A DNA stretch of 64,000 nucleotides from Pseudomonas sp. MIACH. GTDB taxonomy: Bacteria > Pseudomonadota > Gammaproteobacteria > Pseudomonadales > Pseudomonadaceae. Of this stretch, positions 55,069 through 64,000 are shown in pieces (positions within the stretch are counted from its first letter, which is position 1; every line of letters starts with the position of its first letter). A program made the position numbers and the translations under genes. The notes under the pieces were generated by a model. The model had not been told where the DNA came from, did no database searches, and worked only from the letters and a program-made list of their open reading frames with translations. The stretch spans positions 310,001 to 374,000 of the forward strand of contig NZ_LHVO01000002.1 of NCBI RefSeq assembly GCF_001269925.1. Reading direction: 5' to 3'.

Positions 55069-55734
55069 TCAGTCGTTCTCGTGGGTCAGTTCCAGCACCC
55101 GATCCACCAGCTTGTTGATACCGGAAGCCACCTCGCTGATGCTTTTACCGAGCATATAGGCCGGGGTGCTTACCAGTTTGCGGGCCTTGTCTTCTACGAT
55201 GTCTTCAACCGTGCATTCCTGGTGGGTGGCGCCCATCTTGTCGAGGGCGGCGGCGGTATCGGTGTCGTTGCCGATGGTGCAGGTCACGCCCGGGCCGTAG
55301 ATCTTCGCGGCCAGAGCCGGCGAAATGCAGATCAGGCCCACCGGCTTGCCAGCTTCGGCAAAGGCTTCAGCCAACGCCAGTACCTGCGGATTGACGCTGC
55401 AAGCAGCGCCCTCCAGCGCAAAGTCCGATAGGTTCTTCGCCGCACCAAACCCGCCGGGCACGATCAACGCATCGAAGTCTTCTGCATTCGCCTCGGCAAT
55501 GTCCTGCACGGCGCCTCGGGCAATCCGCGCCGACTCCACCAGTACATTGCGCGACTCGGGCATTTCCTCGCCGGTGAGGTGGTTGATCACGTGCAACTGC
55601 GCAATGTTCGGTGCAAAGCATTGGACCTGAGCGCCGCGCTGATCCAGGCGCAGCAGGGTGATCACGCTTTCGTGGACCTCTGCGCCGTCGTACACGCCAC
55701 AGCCGGAAAGGATCACTGCAATTTTTTTGCTCAT
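55069..55734 (-). CDS. elbB: Isoprenoid biosynthesis glyoxalase ElbB
   Basis: A 221-residue DJ-1/PfpI-superfamily protein: VILSGCGVYDGAEVHESV, DALIVPGGFGAAKNLSDFA and the nucleophile elbow LICISPALAAKI with its cysteine. ElbB has weak glyoxalase activity and was linked to isoprenoid synthesis in E. coli. ATG 55734 has AGGAG eight bases upstream; ATG 55740 is too close. Confidence 0.92.
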   Translation of the reverse strand: MSKKIAVILSGCGVYDGAEVHESVITLLRLDQRGAQVQCFAPNIAQLHVINHLTGEEMPESRNVLVESARIARGAVQDIAEANAEDFDALIVPGGFGAAKNLSDFALEGAACSVNPQVLALAEAFAEAGKPVGLICISPALAAKIYGPGVTCTIGNDTDTAAALDKMGATHQECTVEDIVEDKARKLVSTPAYMLGKSISEVASGINKLVDRVLELTHEND

Positions 55735-55850
55735 GGGCATTTCTCCTGGGGTCTTGGCGTTAAATGTCTACTAATTTGTAACCTGTTGCCAATGGGATCT
55801 CACGCCGCTGCACCTAATCTTGATGTAACAAAAATAGACCGGACCAGACC

Positions 55851-57086
55851 ATGGACTTCGTGCCTTACGCGGTACCGTTTTTCATTGCCTTGATCGTGGT
55901 GGAGCTGCTCGCGGACCGTTGGCGTGGCCAGCGCAACTACCGCGTGGCAGATGCCATCAACAGCCTCAGCACCGGCGTGCTGTCCACCACCACTGGCTTG
56001 TTGACCAAGGGCGTGGGGCTTTTGACCTATGCGTTCGCCCTCAAGCACCTGGCGTTGATCGAGCTGCCTGCCCAGAGTGTCTGGACCTGGGTGTTCGCAT
56101 TTGTGTTCTACGACTTCTGTTATTACTGGCTGCACCGGATGGGGCACGAGCGCAACATCCTCTGGGCCGCGCATTCGGTGCATCACCAGAGCGAGGACTA
56201 CAACCTCAGCACCGCCCTGCGCCAGACCAGCACCGGCTTCCTGCTGAGCTGGATTTTCTACCTGCCCCTGGCCGTGCTTGGCGTGCCGCTGGTGGTGTTT
56301 ATCAGCGTGGCGTCCCTCAACCTGCTGTATCAATTCTGGGTGCATACCCGGCACGTGCCCAAGCTTGGCTGGTTCGAGTGGTTTTTCGTCACGCCATCCA
56401 ATCATCGGGCCCACCATGCACAGAATGCTCTCTACATGGATCGCAACTACGGCGGGGTGTTCATTCTTTGGGACCGGCTGTTCGGTACCTTCCAGGAAGA
56501 AGACGACAACGAACCGGTGATTTTCGGCGTGACCACACCCTTGGCCAGTTGGAACCCGCTGTGGGCCAACCTGCAGTTTTATGCACAGCTTTGGAGTGAT
56601 GCACGGCGTACCGAGAGTCGGTGGGACAAGCTGCGCATCTGGTTTATGCGCACCGGTTGGCGCCCGGCGGACGTGAAGGCCAAGTATCCATTGGCCAAGC
56701 CCGACTTGAGCCAGTTCCGCAAATTCGAAGTGCCGCTGGACACGCGCCAACAGGTCTATATCGCCCTGCAGTTCGCGGCGTATGTGGGGTTTGGCAGCTA
56801 CTTGATGAATTTCGGCGAGGGGCTGCCCAGTGCAGCGCTGATTGTCGGCTGGAGTGCGATGGCGCTTGGGTTGTTTACCCTCGGCGTGGCCCTGGAGAAT
56901 CGCCCATGGGCCTTAAAGGCCGAGCTGATGCGCCTGGCGCTGAATGTGCCGTTGGTGTGGCTGGCGCCGCTGGTCGGGCTGTGGCCGGCCAGCAACCTGG
57001 GCTGGCTGGGGCTGGCGAGCTACAGCCTGCTCAGCGGGATTGGCCTCTACTGCTGCAGAGGCCGGCTTACTCGACTGATGTCTTAG
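55851..57086 (+). CDS. Sterol desaturase/fatty acid hydroxylase family protein
   Basis: A 411-residue membrane protein with several N-terminal helices and the diiron histidine clusters HRMGH, HSVHHQ and NHRAHHAQN. C-terminal ~120 residues add more helices. The family hydroxylates or desaturates lipids; bacterial members act on fatty acids or ornithine lipids, and the substrate here is unknown. Its 3' end overlaps the convergent dedA-like gene by 20 bp. Confidence 0.88.
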   Translation: MDFVPYAVPFFIALIVVELLADRWRGQRNYRVADAINSLSTGVLSTTTGLLTKGVGLLTYAFALKHLALIELPAQSVWTWVFAFVFYDFCYYWLHRMGHERNILWAAHSVHHQSEDYNLSTALRQTSTGFLLSWIFYLPLAVLGVPLVVFISVASLNLLYQFWVHTRHVPKLGWFEWFFVTPSNHRAHHAQNALYMDRNYGGVFILWDRLFGTFQEEDDNEPVIFGVTTPLASWNPLWANLQFYAQLWSDARRTESRWDKLRIWFMRTGWRPADVKAKYPLAKPDLSQFRKFEVPLDTRQQVYIALQFAAYVGFGSYLMNFGEGLPSAALIVGWSAMALGLFTLGVALENRPWALKAELMRLALNVPLVWLAPLVGLWPASNLGWLGLASYSLLSGIGLYCCRGRLTRLMS

Positions 57087-57705
57087 GGGGGGCTGCCGGG
57101 GCCGGCTCGGCGGCTGCGAGCCGTGCCTTGGCATCGGCACAGGCCTGGCGGGCGATGCGTGCGTTCTTGAAGCGGCGGCGCAGCCACAGGCCAAAGCCCA
57201 GCAACAGCAAGGCGCCCAGTACCCACAGCTCGTATTTCTTGACGCTGCCAAGCATGCCTTCCAGCACCGCGCCAAAGTGATAAGCCGCAGCCCCCAACGC
57301 GGCAGCCCAGATCGCGGCGCCGATACCGTTGAGGATCAGGTAGCGCATCGGTGGGTAACCGGAAAGACCAATGGCCACCGGCATCACCGTGCGCAATCCG
57401 TAGACGAAGCGGAAGCTCAGCACCCAGATATCCGGGTGCTTGCGGATGTGCTCCAGGGCCTTGTCGCCCATCAATTGCCAGCGCGGCTTGCGCGCCAACA
57501 GTTTGCGGCCGTGCTTGCGCCCCATGTAGTACCAAAGCTGATCGCCGGCGTAGCTGCCAAAGAAGGCAACGACCACCACCAGGTTGATATCCATGTATCC
57601 ACGGAACGCCAGGAAGCCTGCGAGAACCAGGATGGTTTCGCCTTCGAAGAACGTGCCTAGGAAGAGGGCAAAGTAGCCGAAGTCATGCAGAAATTGTTGA
57701 AGCAT
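57067..57705 (-). CDS. DedA family (SNARE-associated) membrane protein
   Basis: A 212-residue DedA protein: FGYFALFLGTFFEGETILVL, GSYAGDQLWYYMGRKHG, and FRFVYGLRTVMPVAIGLSG with the conserved arginines, plus a basic C-terminal tail. DedA proteins flip undecaprenyl phosphate or phospholipids and maintain proton motive force. ATG 57705; a longer upstream frame reads antisense to hemB and is rejected. Divergent from hemB. Confidence 0.9.
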   Translation of the reverse strand: MLQQFLHDFGYFALFLGTFFEGETILVLAGFLAFRGYMDINLVVVVAFFGSYAGDQLWYYMGRKHGRKLLARKPRWQLMGDKALEHIRKHPDIWVLSFRFVYGLRTVMPVAIGLSGYPPMRYLILNGIGAAIWAAALGAAAYHFGAVLEGMLGSVKKYELWVLGALLLLGFGLWLRRRFKNARIARQACADAKARLAAAEPAPAAPPKTSVE

Positions 57706-57839
57706 GGTCTGGGTGCTGGCGAAATGAACGCGCAGCCTACGCCTTCGTGAACATTCGTGAAAGTATCGAGATGTGTCACGAAGTGAACAATTCCTACATA
57801 AACGACGAATGCGGCTACAGGTCGCGTCGATAAGCACAA

Positions 57840-57873
57840 CTGTCATACCTTCGTCATAATGCCCGCTTATAAC
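57840..57873 (+). promoter_or_regulatory. Candidate PhoB box and -10 of hemB-ppk
   Basis: CTGTCAT (57840-57846), a 4-bp spacer, then TCGTCAT (57851-57857) matches the direct-repeat Pho box CTGTCAT-N4-CTGTCAT at 12 of 14 positions. A -10-like TATAAC follows exactly 10 bp later (57868-57873), the canonical layout of PhoB-activated promoters. It lies 40 bp upstream of the hemB start. Confidence 0.6.
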
Positions 57874-57891
57874 TGCAACGCTCGCCCGTAA

Positions 57892-58926
<1,035 letters not shown>

Positions 58927-58944
58927 CCCTCACAGGAACACTCG

Positions 58945-61170
58945 ATGAATACCGAAGGACTCTCCGAAGTTGCCGTAAAAGACGCTCACCCGGTGGTGGA
59001 ACAAGTCACCGAGACGCCCCCGGAACATGAGCCGGCCCCGCCTGCCGTGGTAGCCGAAGCGCCAACCCCGGCCCCGGTGGCCGCGGTGGTGACCAACCTG
59101 GATGACAGCAGCCTGTACATCCACCGTGAGCTGTCACAATTGCAATTCAACATCCGCGTGCTTGAACAGGCGCTGGATGAGTCCTACCCGTTGCTGGAAC
59201 GCCTGAAATTCCTGCTGATTTTCTCCAGCAACCTGGACGAGTTCTTCGAGATCCGTGTCGCCGGCCTCAAGAAACAGATCACCTTCGCCCGTGAACAAGC
59301 CGGCGCCGACGGCCTGCAGCCGCACCAGGCCCTGGCGCGCATCAGCGAGCTGGTGCATGGTCATGTGGACCGCCAATACGCGATCCTCAACGACATCCTG
59401 CTGCCGGAACTGGAAAAACATCAGGTCCGCTTCATTCGTCGCCGCCACTGGACCACCAAGATCAAAACCTGGGTGCGCCGGTACTTCCGTGACGAGATTT
59501 CACCGATCATCACCCCCATCGGCCTCGACCCGACGCACCCGTTCCCATTGCTGGTGAACAAGAGCCTCAACTTTATCGTCGAGCTGGAAGGCATCGATGC
59601 CTTCGGCCGCGATTCGGGCCTGGCGATCATCCCGGCACCGCGTCTGCTGCCACGGATCATCAAGGTACCGGAAGAGGTGGGGGGCGCTGGCGACAACTAT
59701 GTATTCCTGTCGTCAATGATCCACGCTCACGCCGATGACCTGTTCCAAGGCATGAAGGTCAAGGGCTGCTACCAGTTCCGCCTGACCCGTAACGCCGACC
59801 TGGCGCTGGACTCCGAAGACGTCGAAGACTTGGCCCGTGCCCTGCGCGGCGAGCTGTTCTCGCGGCGCTACGGCGATGCGGTGCGCCTGGAAGTGGCCGA
59901 TACCTGCCCGAAACATCTGTCGGACTACCTGCTCAAGCAGTTCAACCTGGCCGAATCCGAGCTGTACCAGGTCAACGGCCCGGTGAACCTCACACGCCTG
60001 TTCAGCATCACTGGCCTGGACAGTCATCCGGAACTGCAATACACGCCGTTCACCCCGCAGATCCCGAAACTGCTGCAAAACAGCGAGAACATCTTCAGCG
60101 TGGTGAGCAAGCAGGACATCCTCCTGCTGCACCCGTTCGAGTCCTTCACTCCGGTGGTCGACCTGCTGCGCCAGGCCGCCAAGGACCCGCATGTATTGGC
60201 CGTACGCCAGACCCTGTACCGCAGCGGCGCCAACTCGGAAATCGTCGATGCCCTGGTAGACGCCGCGCGTAACGGCAAGGAAGTCACGGCGGTGATTGAG
60301 TTGCGGGCGCGCTTTGACGAAGAGTCGAACCTGCAACTGGCCAGCCGTCTGCAAGCGGCCGGTGCGGTCGTGATCTACGGCGTGGTCGGCTTCAAGACCC
60401 ACGCCAAGATGATGCTGATCCTGCGTCGCGAAGCCGGTGAAATCGTGCGCTACGCCCACCTCGGTACTGGCAACTACCACGCCGGCAACGCCAAGCTCTA
60501 CACCGACTACAGCCTGCTGACCTCCGACGATGCCTTGTGCGAAGACGTCGGCAAGTTGTTCAGCCAGTTGATCGGCATGGGCAAGACCTTGCGCATGAAG
60601 AAGCTGCTGCACGCGCCGTTCACCCTCAAGAAGGGCATGCTCGACATGATTGCCCGCGAGACCCAGTTCGCCCTCGACGGCAAACCGGCGCACATCATCG
60701 CCAAGTTCAACTCGCTGACCGATCCGAAGATCATCCGCGCGCTGTACAAGGCCAGCCAGTCCGGTGTGCGCATCGACCTGGTGGTGCGTGGCATGTGCTG
60801 CCTGCGTCCGGGCATTGTCGGTGTGTCGCATAACATCCATGTGCGCTCGATCATCGGCCGCTTCCTGGAGCACACCCGGGTGTTCTACTTCCTCAATGGG
60901 GGCGAAGAGCAGATGTTCCTCTCCAGCGCCGACTGGATGGAGCGCAACCTCGATAAGCGCGTGGAGACCTGCTTCCCGGTGGAAGGCAAGAAGCTGATCA
61001 TGCGGGTCAAGAAGGAGCTGGAAAGCTACCTCACCGACAACACCCACAGCTGGAGCCTGCAGTCGGATGGCCGCTACGTGCGTAACACGCCGACCGGCAA
61101 CCAGAACCCGCGCAGCGCCCAGGCGACGTTGCTGGAGAAGTTGGGCAGCCCGATTCTGTCGGTGAACTAA
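58945..61170 (+). CDS. ppk: Polyphosphate kinase 1
   Basis: A 741-residue PPK1. A Pro/Ala/Glu-rich N-terminal extension of ~45 residues precedes the conserved core ([19 protein letters not shown]). The autophosphorylated histidine is in [19 protein letters not shown] and the second catalytic histidine in [19 protein letters not shown]. It makes polyphosphate from ATP. CAGGAACACTCG precedes the ATG. A REPIN separates it from the convergent ppx. Confidence 0.97.
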   Translation: MNTEGLSEVAVKDAHPVVEQVTETPPEHEPAPPAVVAEAPTPAPVAAVVTNLDDSSLYIHRELSQLQFNIRVLEQALDESYPLLERLKFLLIFSSNLDEFFEIRVAGLKKQITFAREQAGADGLQPHQALARISELVHGHVDRQYAILNDILLPELEKHQVRFIRRRHWTTKIKTWVRRYFRDEISPIITPIGLDPTHPFPLLVNKSLNFIVELEGIDAFGRDSGLAIIPAPRLLPRIIKVPEEVGGAGDNYVFLSSMIHAHADDLFQGMKVKGCYQFRLTRNADLALDSEDVEDLARALRGELFSRRYGDAVRLEVADTCPKHLSDYLLKQFNLAESELYQVNGPVNLTRLFSITGLDSHPELQYTPFTPQIPKLLQNSENIFSVVSKQDILLLHPFESFTPVVDLLRQAAKDPHVLAVRQTLYRSGANSEIVDALVDAARNGKEVTAVIELRARFDEESNLQLASRLQAAGAVVIYGVVGFKTHAKMMLILRREAGEIVRYAHLGTGNYHAGNAKLYTDYSLLTSDDALCEDVGKLFSQLIGMGKTLRMKKLLHAPFTLKKGMLDMIARETQFALDGKPAHIIAKFNSLTDPKIIRALYKASQSGVRIDLVVRGMCCLRPGIVGVSHNIHVRSIIGRFLEHTRVFYFLNGGEEQMFLSSADWMERNLDKRVETCFPVEGKKLIMRVKKELESYLTDNTHSWSLQSDGRYVRNTPTGNQNPRSAQATLLEKLGSPILSVN

Positions 61171-61187
61171 CAGACAACACGCTCTGA

Positions 61188-61282
61188 AAATGTGGGAGGG
61201 GGCTTGCTCCCGATTACGGTGGTTCAGTCAAAGTATTCGCGACTGACACACCGTAATCGGGGGCAAGCCCCCTCCCACATTT
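61188..61282. repeat. REPIN with 34-bp arms between ppk and ppx
   Basis: The arms at 61188-61221 and 61249-61282 are inverted copies with a single mismatch: they begin AAATGTGGGAGGGGGCTTGC and end in ATTACGGTG. The 27-bp loop carries GTCA/TGAC-type partial complementarity. It fills most of the gap between the convergent stops. Confidence 0.95.
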
Positions 61283-61307
61283 GTTTTGCAGTGTTCTTTA
61301 GATCGGG

Positions 61308-62810
61308 TCAGCGCAGGTTCAGGCTGAACCCCACCCGTGTCAGCCACTCCGCTTCCTGGGCGAAGTCCGCCTGGGTCAGTTGGTTCTCATCCAGCCAGCC
61401 TTTCGGGAACACCACATCCAGGCTGTCGCCGTTGGCGCGCAGTGTCACCTGGGGCATTTCCTGGGTGCCACGGATATGGTGGAACAGGATCGCAAAGCGC
61501 AGCAGCACGCACAGGCGGATCAGCTTGATGCCTTCATCGCCGAACTCGGCAAACTTGTCCTTGGGGATATTGCGACGATGGCCGCGCACCAGCAGCGCGA
61601 GCATCTGCTGGTCTTCCCGGGAGAAGCCGGCCAGGTCGGAGTGCTCGATCAGGTAGGCGCCGTGCTTGTGATAATGGTAGTGGGCGATGTCCAGGCCCAC
61701 TTCATGCACCTTGGCGGCCCAGCCCAGCAGTTCGCGCCATACGCCATCTTCCAGGTCCCAGTCCTCGGCCACCTGATCGAAGGCATGCAGGGCTTTGCGC
61801 TCCACACGGGCGGCCTGCTCCAGATCGACGTGATAACGCTCCATCAGCGAGCTGAGCGTGCGCTCACGCACGTCCTCGTGGTGATGGCGACCGAGCAGGT
61901 CATACAGCACGCCTTCACGCAGGGCGCCGTCACAGTGGTCCATGCGTTGCAGTTCGAGGGCGTCGAAGATCGCCTCAAGAATCGCCAGGCCGGCCGGGAA
62001 GATGGTGCGGCGGTCGGGCTTGATGCCGTCGAAGTCGATCTTTTCGGCATCCCCCAGCTTGAACAGCTTGCGTTTGAGCCACGCCAGGCCTTCGGCGTTG
62101 ACCTCACCGGTGCCATGGCCGCCGGCTTTCAACGCCAGGCCGATGGCACGGATGGTGCCGGACGAGCCGATGGCTTCATCCCAGGTCAGGCGGTGCAGGG
62201 CGTGCTCGATACTCATGATCTCCAGCCGCGCCGCGGTGTAGGCCTGGGCATAGCGCGCCGGAGTGATCTTGCCGTCCTTGAAATAGCGTTGGGTATAGCT
62301 GACACAACCCATCTGCAGGCTTTCACGCAGCAGCGGCTCAAAGCGCTGGCCGATGATGAACTCGGTACTGCCGCCACCGATATCCGCCACCAGGCGCTTG
62401 CCGGGGGTATCGGCCAGGGTGTGGGACACGCCGAGATAGATCAGGCGTGCTTCTTCACGGCCGGAGATGACTTCTACAGGGTGTCCGAGGATCTCTTCGG
62501 CGCGGCGGATGAATTCGCCACGGTTGCGGGCTTCGCGCAAGGCGTTGGTGCCGACGATTCGCACGGCGCCCAGGGGCATGCCGTTGATCAGTTGAGCAAA
62601 ACGCTTGAGGCAATCGAGCCCGCGCTGCATGGATTCTTCATTGAGCTGGCGCTCATCGTCGATCCCGGCAGCCAGTTGCACTTTCTCTCCGAGCCGCTCA
62701 AGGATGCGGATTTCGCCGTTCTGGGCCTTGGCCACGACCATGTGAAAGCTGTTGGAGCCCAGGTCGATGGCGGCGATCAGGGACAGATTCTTGGCTTGGA
62801 ATTGCGGCAT
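61308..62810 (-). CDS. ppx: Exopolyphosphatase
   Basis: A 500-residue Ppx/GppA phosphatase that releases phosphate from polyphosphate. The ASKHA-fold loops are [18 protein letters not shown] and [16 protein letters not shown]; a C-terminal HD-like domain follows ([19 protein letters not shown]). ATG 62810. Convergent with ppk. In PAO1 trxA and rho follow beyond ppx; here the next gene is a DUF1120 protein. Confidence 0.96.
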   Translation of the reverse strand: MPQFQAKNLSLIAAIDLGSNSFHMVVAKAQNGEIRILERLGEKVQLAAGIDDERQLNEESMQRGLDCLKRFAQLINGMPLGAVRIVGTNALREARNRGEFIRRAEEILGHPVEVISGREEARLIYLGVSHTLADTPGKRLVADIGGGSTEFIIGQRFEPLLRESLQMGCVSYTQRYFKDGKITPARYAQAYTAARLEIMSIEHALHRLTWDEAIGSSGTIRAIGLALKAGGHGTGEVNAEGLAWLKRKLFKLGDAEKIDFDGIKPDRRTIFPAGLAILEAIFDALELQRMDHCDGALREGVLYDLLGRHHHEDVRERTLSSLMERYHVDLEQAARVERKALHAFDQVAEDWDLEDGVWRELLGWAAKVHEVGLDIAHYHYHKHGAYLIEHSDLAGFSREDQQMLALLVRGHRRNIPKDKFAEFGDEGIKLIRLCVLLRFAILFHHIRGTQEMPQVTLRANGDSLDVVFPKGWLDENQLTQADFAQEAEWLTRVGFSLNLR

Positions 62811-63315
62811 GGTTAGGGGGTCTCGGTCGATAACCTTGCCATCGTGCCACGATCGACCGCTGACGCCAACGCGTAGCGCCAGAGGATTTCCAATCAGCGC
62901 CTCGCGGGTAATCGTCGAGGCGGGTTGTAGGAAATGTTTGTGACAGTTGTATTACAAGAGCGACCCATGCGTAGTCTTTGTTTTTAGAAGCCTCTGTTTG
63001 CCGGATGAGTAACTAATTCCTACGTGGTTTTTTATTAGTCCTCCTGATTGTTATTTCAATTCGTACAGTAATTGTGCCGGTGTGGGAGGGCGGCTGCCGA
63101 TTGCTCTTACGATGATTGAGATTTCTCCTGTTTTACTGAAGGGGCGAAGTGTTAATACTTTGGCTCGGCAATTGTGCCGTGGTGGTATTTGTTTATAGGT
63201 CGGGATCTCGGGTGGCGCTATGTTTTGAACGCCGGCTTGTGGAGTCTGTTTTTGCGGTTTTTGAAAGTTTAGCTGCGCACCTGTAAATGATTTCTGAGAG
63301 TGAGGTGATTGACAG
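62811..63315. other. A+T-richer intergenic region between ppx and the DUF1120 gene
   Basis: No convincing gene is seen. The stretch holds the ppx promoter region on the minus strand, a REP fragment at 63078-63103, and T-rich sequence whose composition departs from the flanking core genome. An open frame at 63051-63437 on the minus strand overlaps the DUF1120 gene and has no features of a real protein. Confidence 0.6.
63078..63103. repeat. REP fragment
   Basis: CCGGTGTGGGAGGGCGGCTG then CCGATT is a diverged left arm of a REP with no right arm. Confidence 0.5.
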
Positions 63316-63966
63316 ATGATAAATAAAAGTACTCTGTTGGTGGGGATGATTCTTGCAGTTTCTGGCCTGAGTGCCCAAGCTGCGGATTTACGTGTCAAGG
63401 GCTCTATTGCCCCGGCCAGTTGTAGTTTTTCCATCACTCATTCGACCATTGATTATGGGCGAATCAATCCTGGTTCGTTGAGCGATACGAACTACACCAA
63501 GTTGGAAAAAAAAGGCACACCGTTTACTGTCAATTGCTCAGCGCCGATGATGGTTGGCATCAAGACGCTGGATAATCGTGCTTCCAGCAAAGTGCCTGGC
63601 ATGATGCAGACCATGTATAACAAGACCTATCACGATGGGTTCAATTACGGGCTGGGTACTACGGCTAAAGGTGAAAACATCGGCGGTTATGTTGTTTTCA
63701 TGGAAAATAACGTTGCCGATGGAAAAGCAGTTCTTCTTGCGCGATCCTTCAATAATGGCGGGGCGTGGCACTACACAGATCAAGTCCTGGGGCAACCGCC
63801 GGAGTTGGGCAGTTGGCGTTCAGGGTCCGCGTATACGCCTATCAGGTTGAAAGTTGTCTCGGGCAACCTGAGGGTGCAGCCAGTTATTAACAAGACCTCT
63901 GCGTTGACGATGAACAGCGAAATACGCCTGGATGGTCATACTACGCTGGAATTGGTCTATCTCTAA
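63316..63966 (+). CDS. Secreted DUF1120 domain protein (fimbrial-subunit-like)
   Basis: A 216-residue exported protein: signal peptide (1-22, ending AQA), then ADLRVKGSIAPASCSFSITH and FTVNCSAPMMVGI, giving two cysteines in the spacing of a pilin-type disulfide. It matches the DUF1120 family, often found near chaperone-usher genes. GAGGTGA precedes ATG 63316. Its A+T content and codon use (many AAT, GTT, TCT) differ from the rest of the window, suggesting more recent acquisition or weak expression. A chaperone-usher cluster may follow beyond the window. Confidence 0.83.
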   Translation: MINKSTLLVGMILAVSGLSAQAADLRVKGSIAPASCSFSITHSTIDYGRINPGSLSDTNYTKLEKKGTPFTVNCSAPMMVGIKTLDNRASSKVPGMMQTMYNKTYHDGFNYGLGTTAKGENIGGYVVFMENNVADGKAVLLARSFNNGGAWHYTDQVLGQPPELGSWRSGSAYTPIRLKVVSGNLRVQPVINKTSALTMNSEIRLDGHTTLELVYL

Positions 63967-64000
63967 GAAACCTATCTGCGGTGTTCGCTGCAGTGAATCG

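Noticed and set aside
63051-63437. 128-codon minus-strand open frame next to the DUF1120 gene
   Set aside because: Overlaps the DUF1120 signal peptide region on the other strand and has no family signature.

Overview
The window is a contiguous piece of a Pseudomonas chromosome, almost certainly from the P. fluorescens group. The evidence is high-GC coding with strong third-position GC bias, a gene order that follows (from memory) the P. aeruginosa PAO1 block from pauB4/dadR down to ppk/ppx, and many GTGGGAGGGGGCTTGC-type REP sequences, including two complete inverted pairs (REPINs), which are typical of fluorescent pseudomonads. I see no rRNA, tRNA, CRISPR array, prophage or insertion sequence. 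Nearly all of it is core genome; the last ~1 kb is the most accessory-looking part.

Layout. 1-8.2 kb: amino-acid and polyamine catabolism. It holds a MocR-type regulator (cut by the window edge) divergent from a DUF1127 gene, a PauB-type FAD oxidase, a YkgJ cysteine-cluster protein, an Lrp-type regulator (dadR) divergent from dadA-ridA-dadX, the PauR-type XRE/cupin repressor and cytochrome c5. 8.3-21.5 kb: acyl-CoA hydrolase/transferase, xpt, rep, a GGDEF-EAL protein, a MATE pump, a LysR regulator, a Cache chemoreceptor with a likely sigma-28 promoter, comM and ubiK. 21.5-24.8 kb: nitrogen control, with glnK-amtB behind what looks like a full NtrC enhancer and sigma-54 promoter, then YjbQ and the RNA polymerase-binding factor SutA. 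24.8-30.2 kb: the lptM-lysA-dapF-DUF484-xerC-HAD operon on the minus strand and cyaY on the plus strand. 30.2-36.7 kb: rnk behind an attenuator, class I adenylate cyclase, small proteins, a GST and argH.

36.7-45.9 kb is the alginate/heme regulatory block: algR, hemC-hemD-hemX-hemY, dsbB, algQ (rsd), an FKBP isomerase and the repeat-rich histone-like algP. The sensor kinase gene algZ/fimS, which lies between argH and algR in P. aeruginosa, is absent here. 45.9-49.2 kb: an ABC-F ATPase, a small MscS channel and a LysE exporter. 49.3-52.4 kb: a four-gene envelope lipoprotein operon with YcfL- and LpoB-like members. 52.7-61.2 kb: a cytochrome c-FTR1 iron permease fusion, YaiI, ElbB, a sterol desaturase-like protein, DedA, and hemB-ppk behind a candidate Pho box. 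ppx lies convergent to ppk across a REPIN. The window ends with an A+T-richer intergenic stretch and a secreted DUF1120 (fimbrial-like) protein at a point where the conserved synteny appears to break.

No wholly novel system is evident. The most useful leads are regulatory architectures read directly from the DNA (the NtrC/sigma-54 enhancer and long structured glnK leader, the Pho box at hemB-ppk, the sigma-28 promoter, the AlgU-like promoter at algR and the three-copy MocR operator), the poorly understood LpoB-like operon, and the missing algZ.
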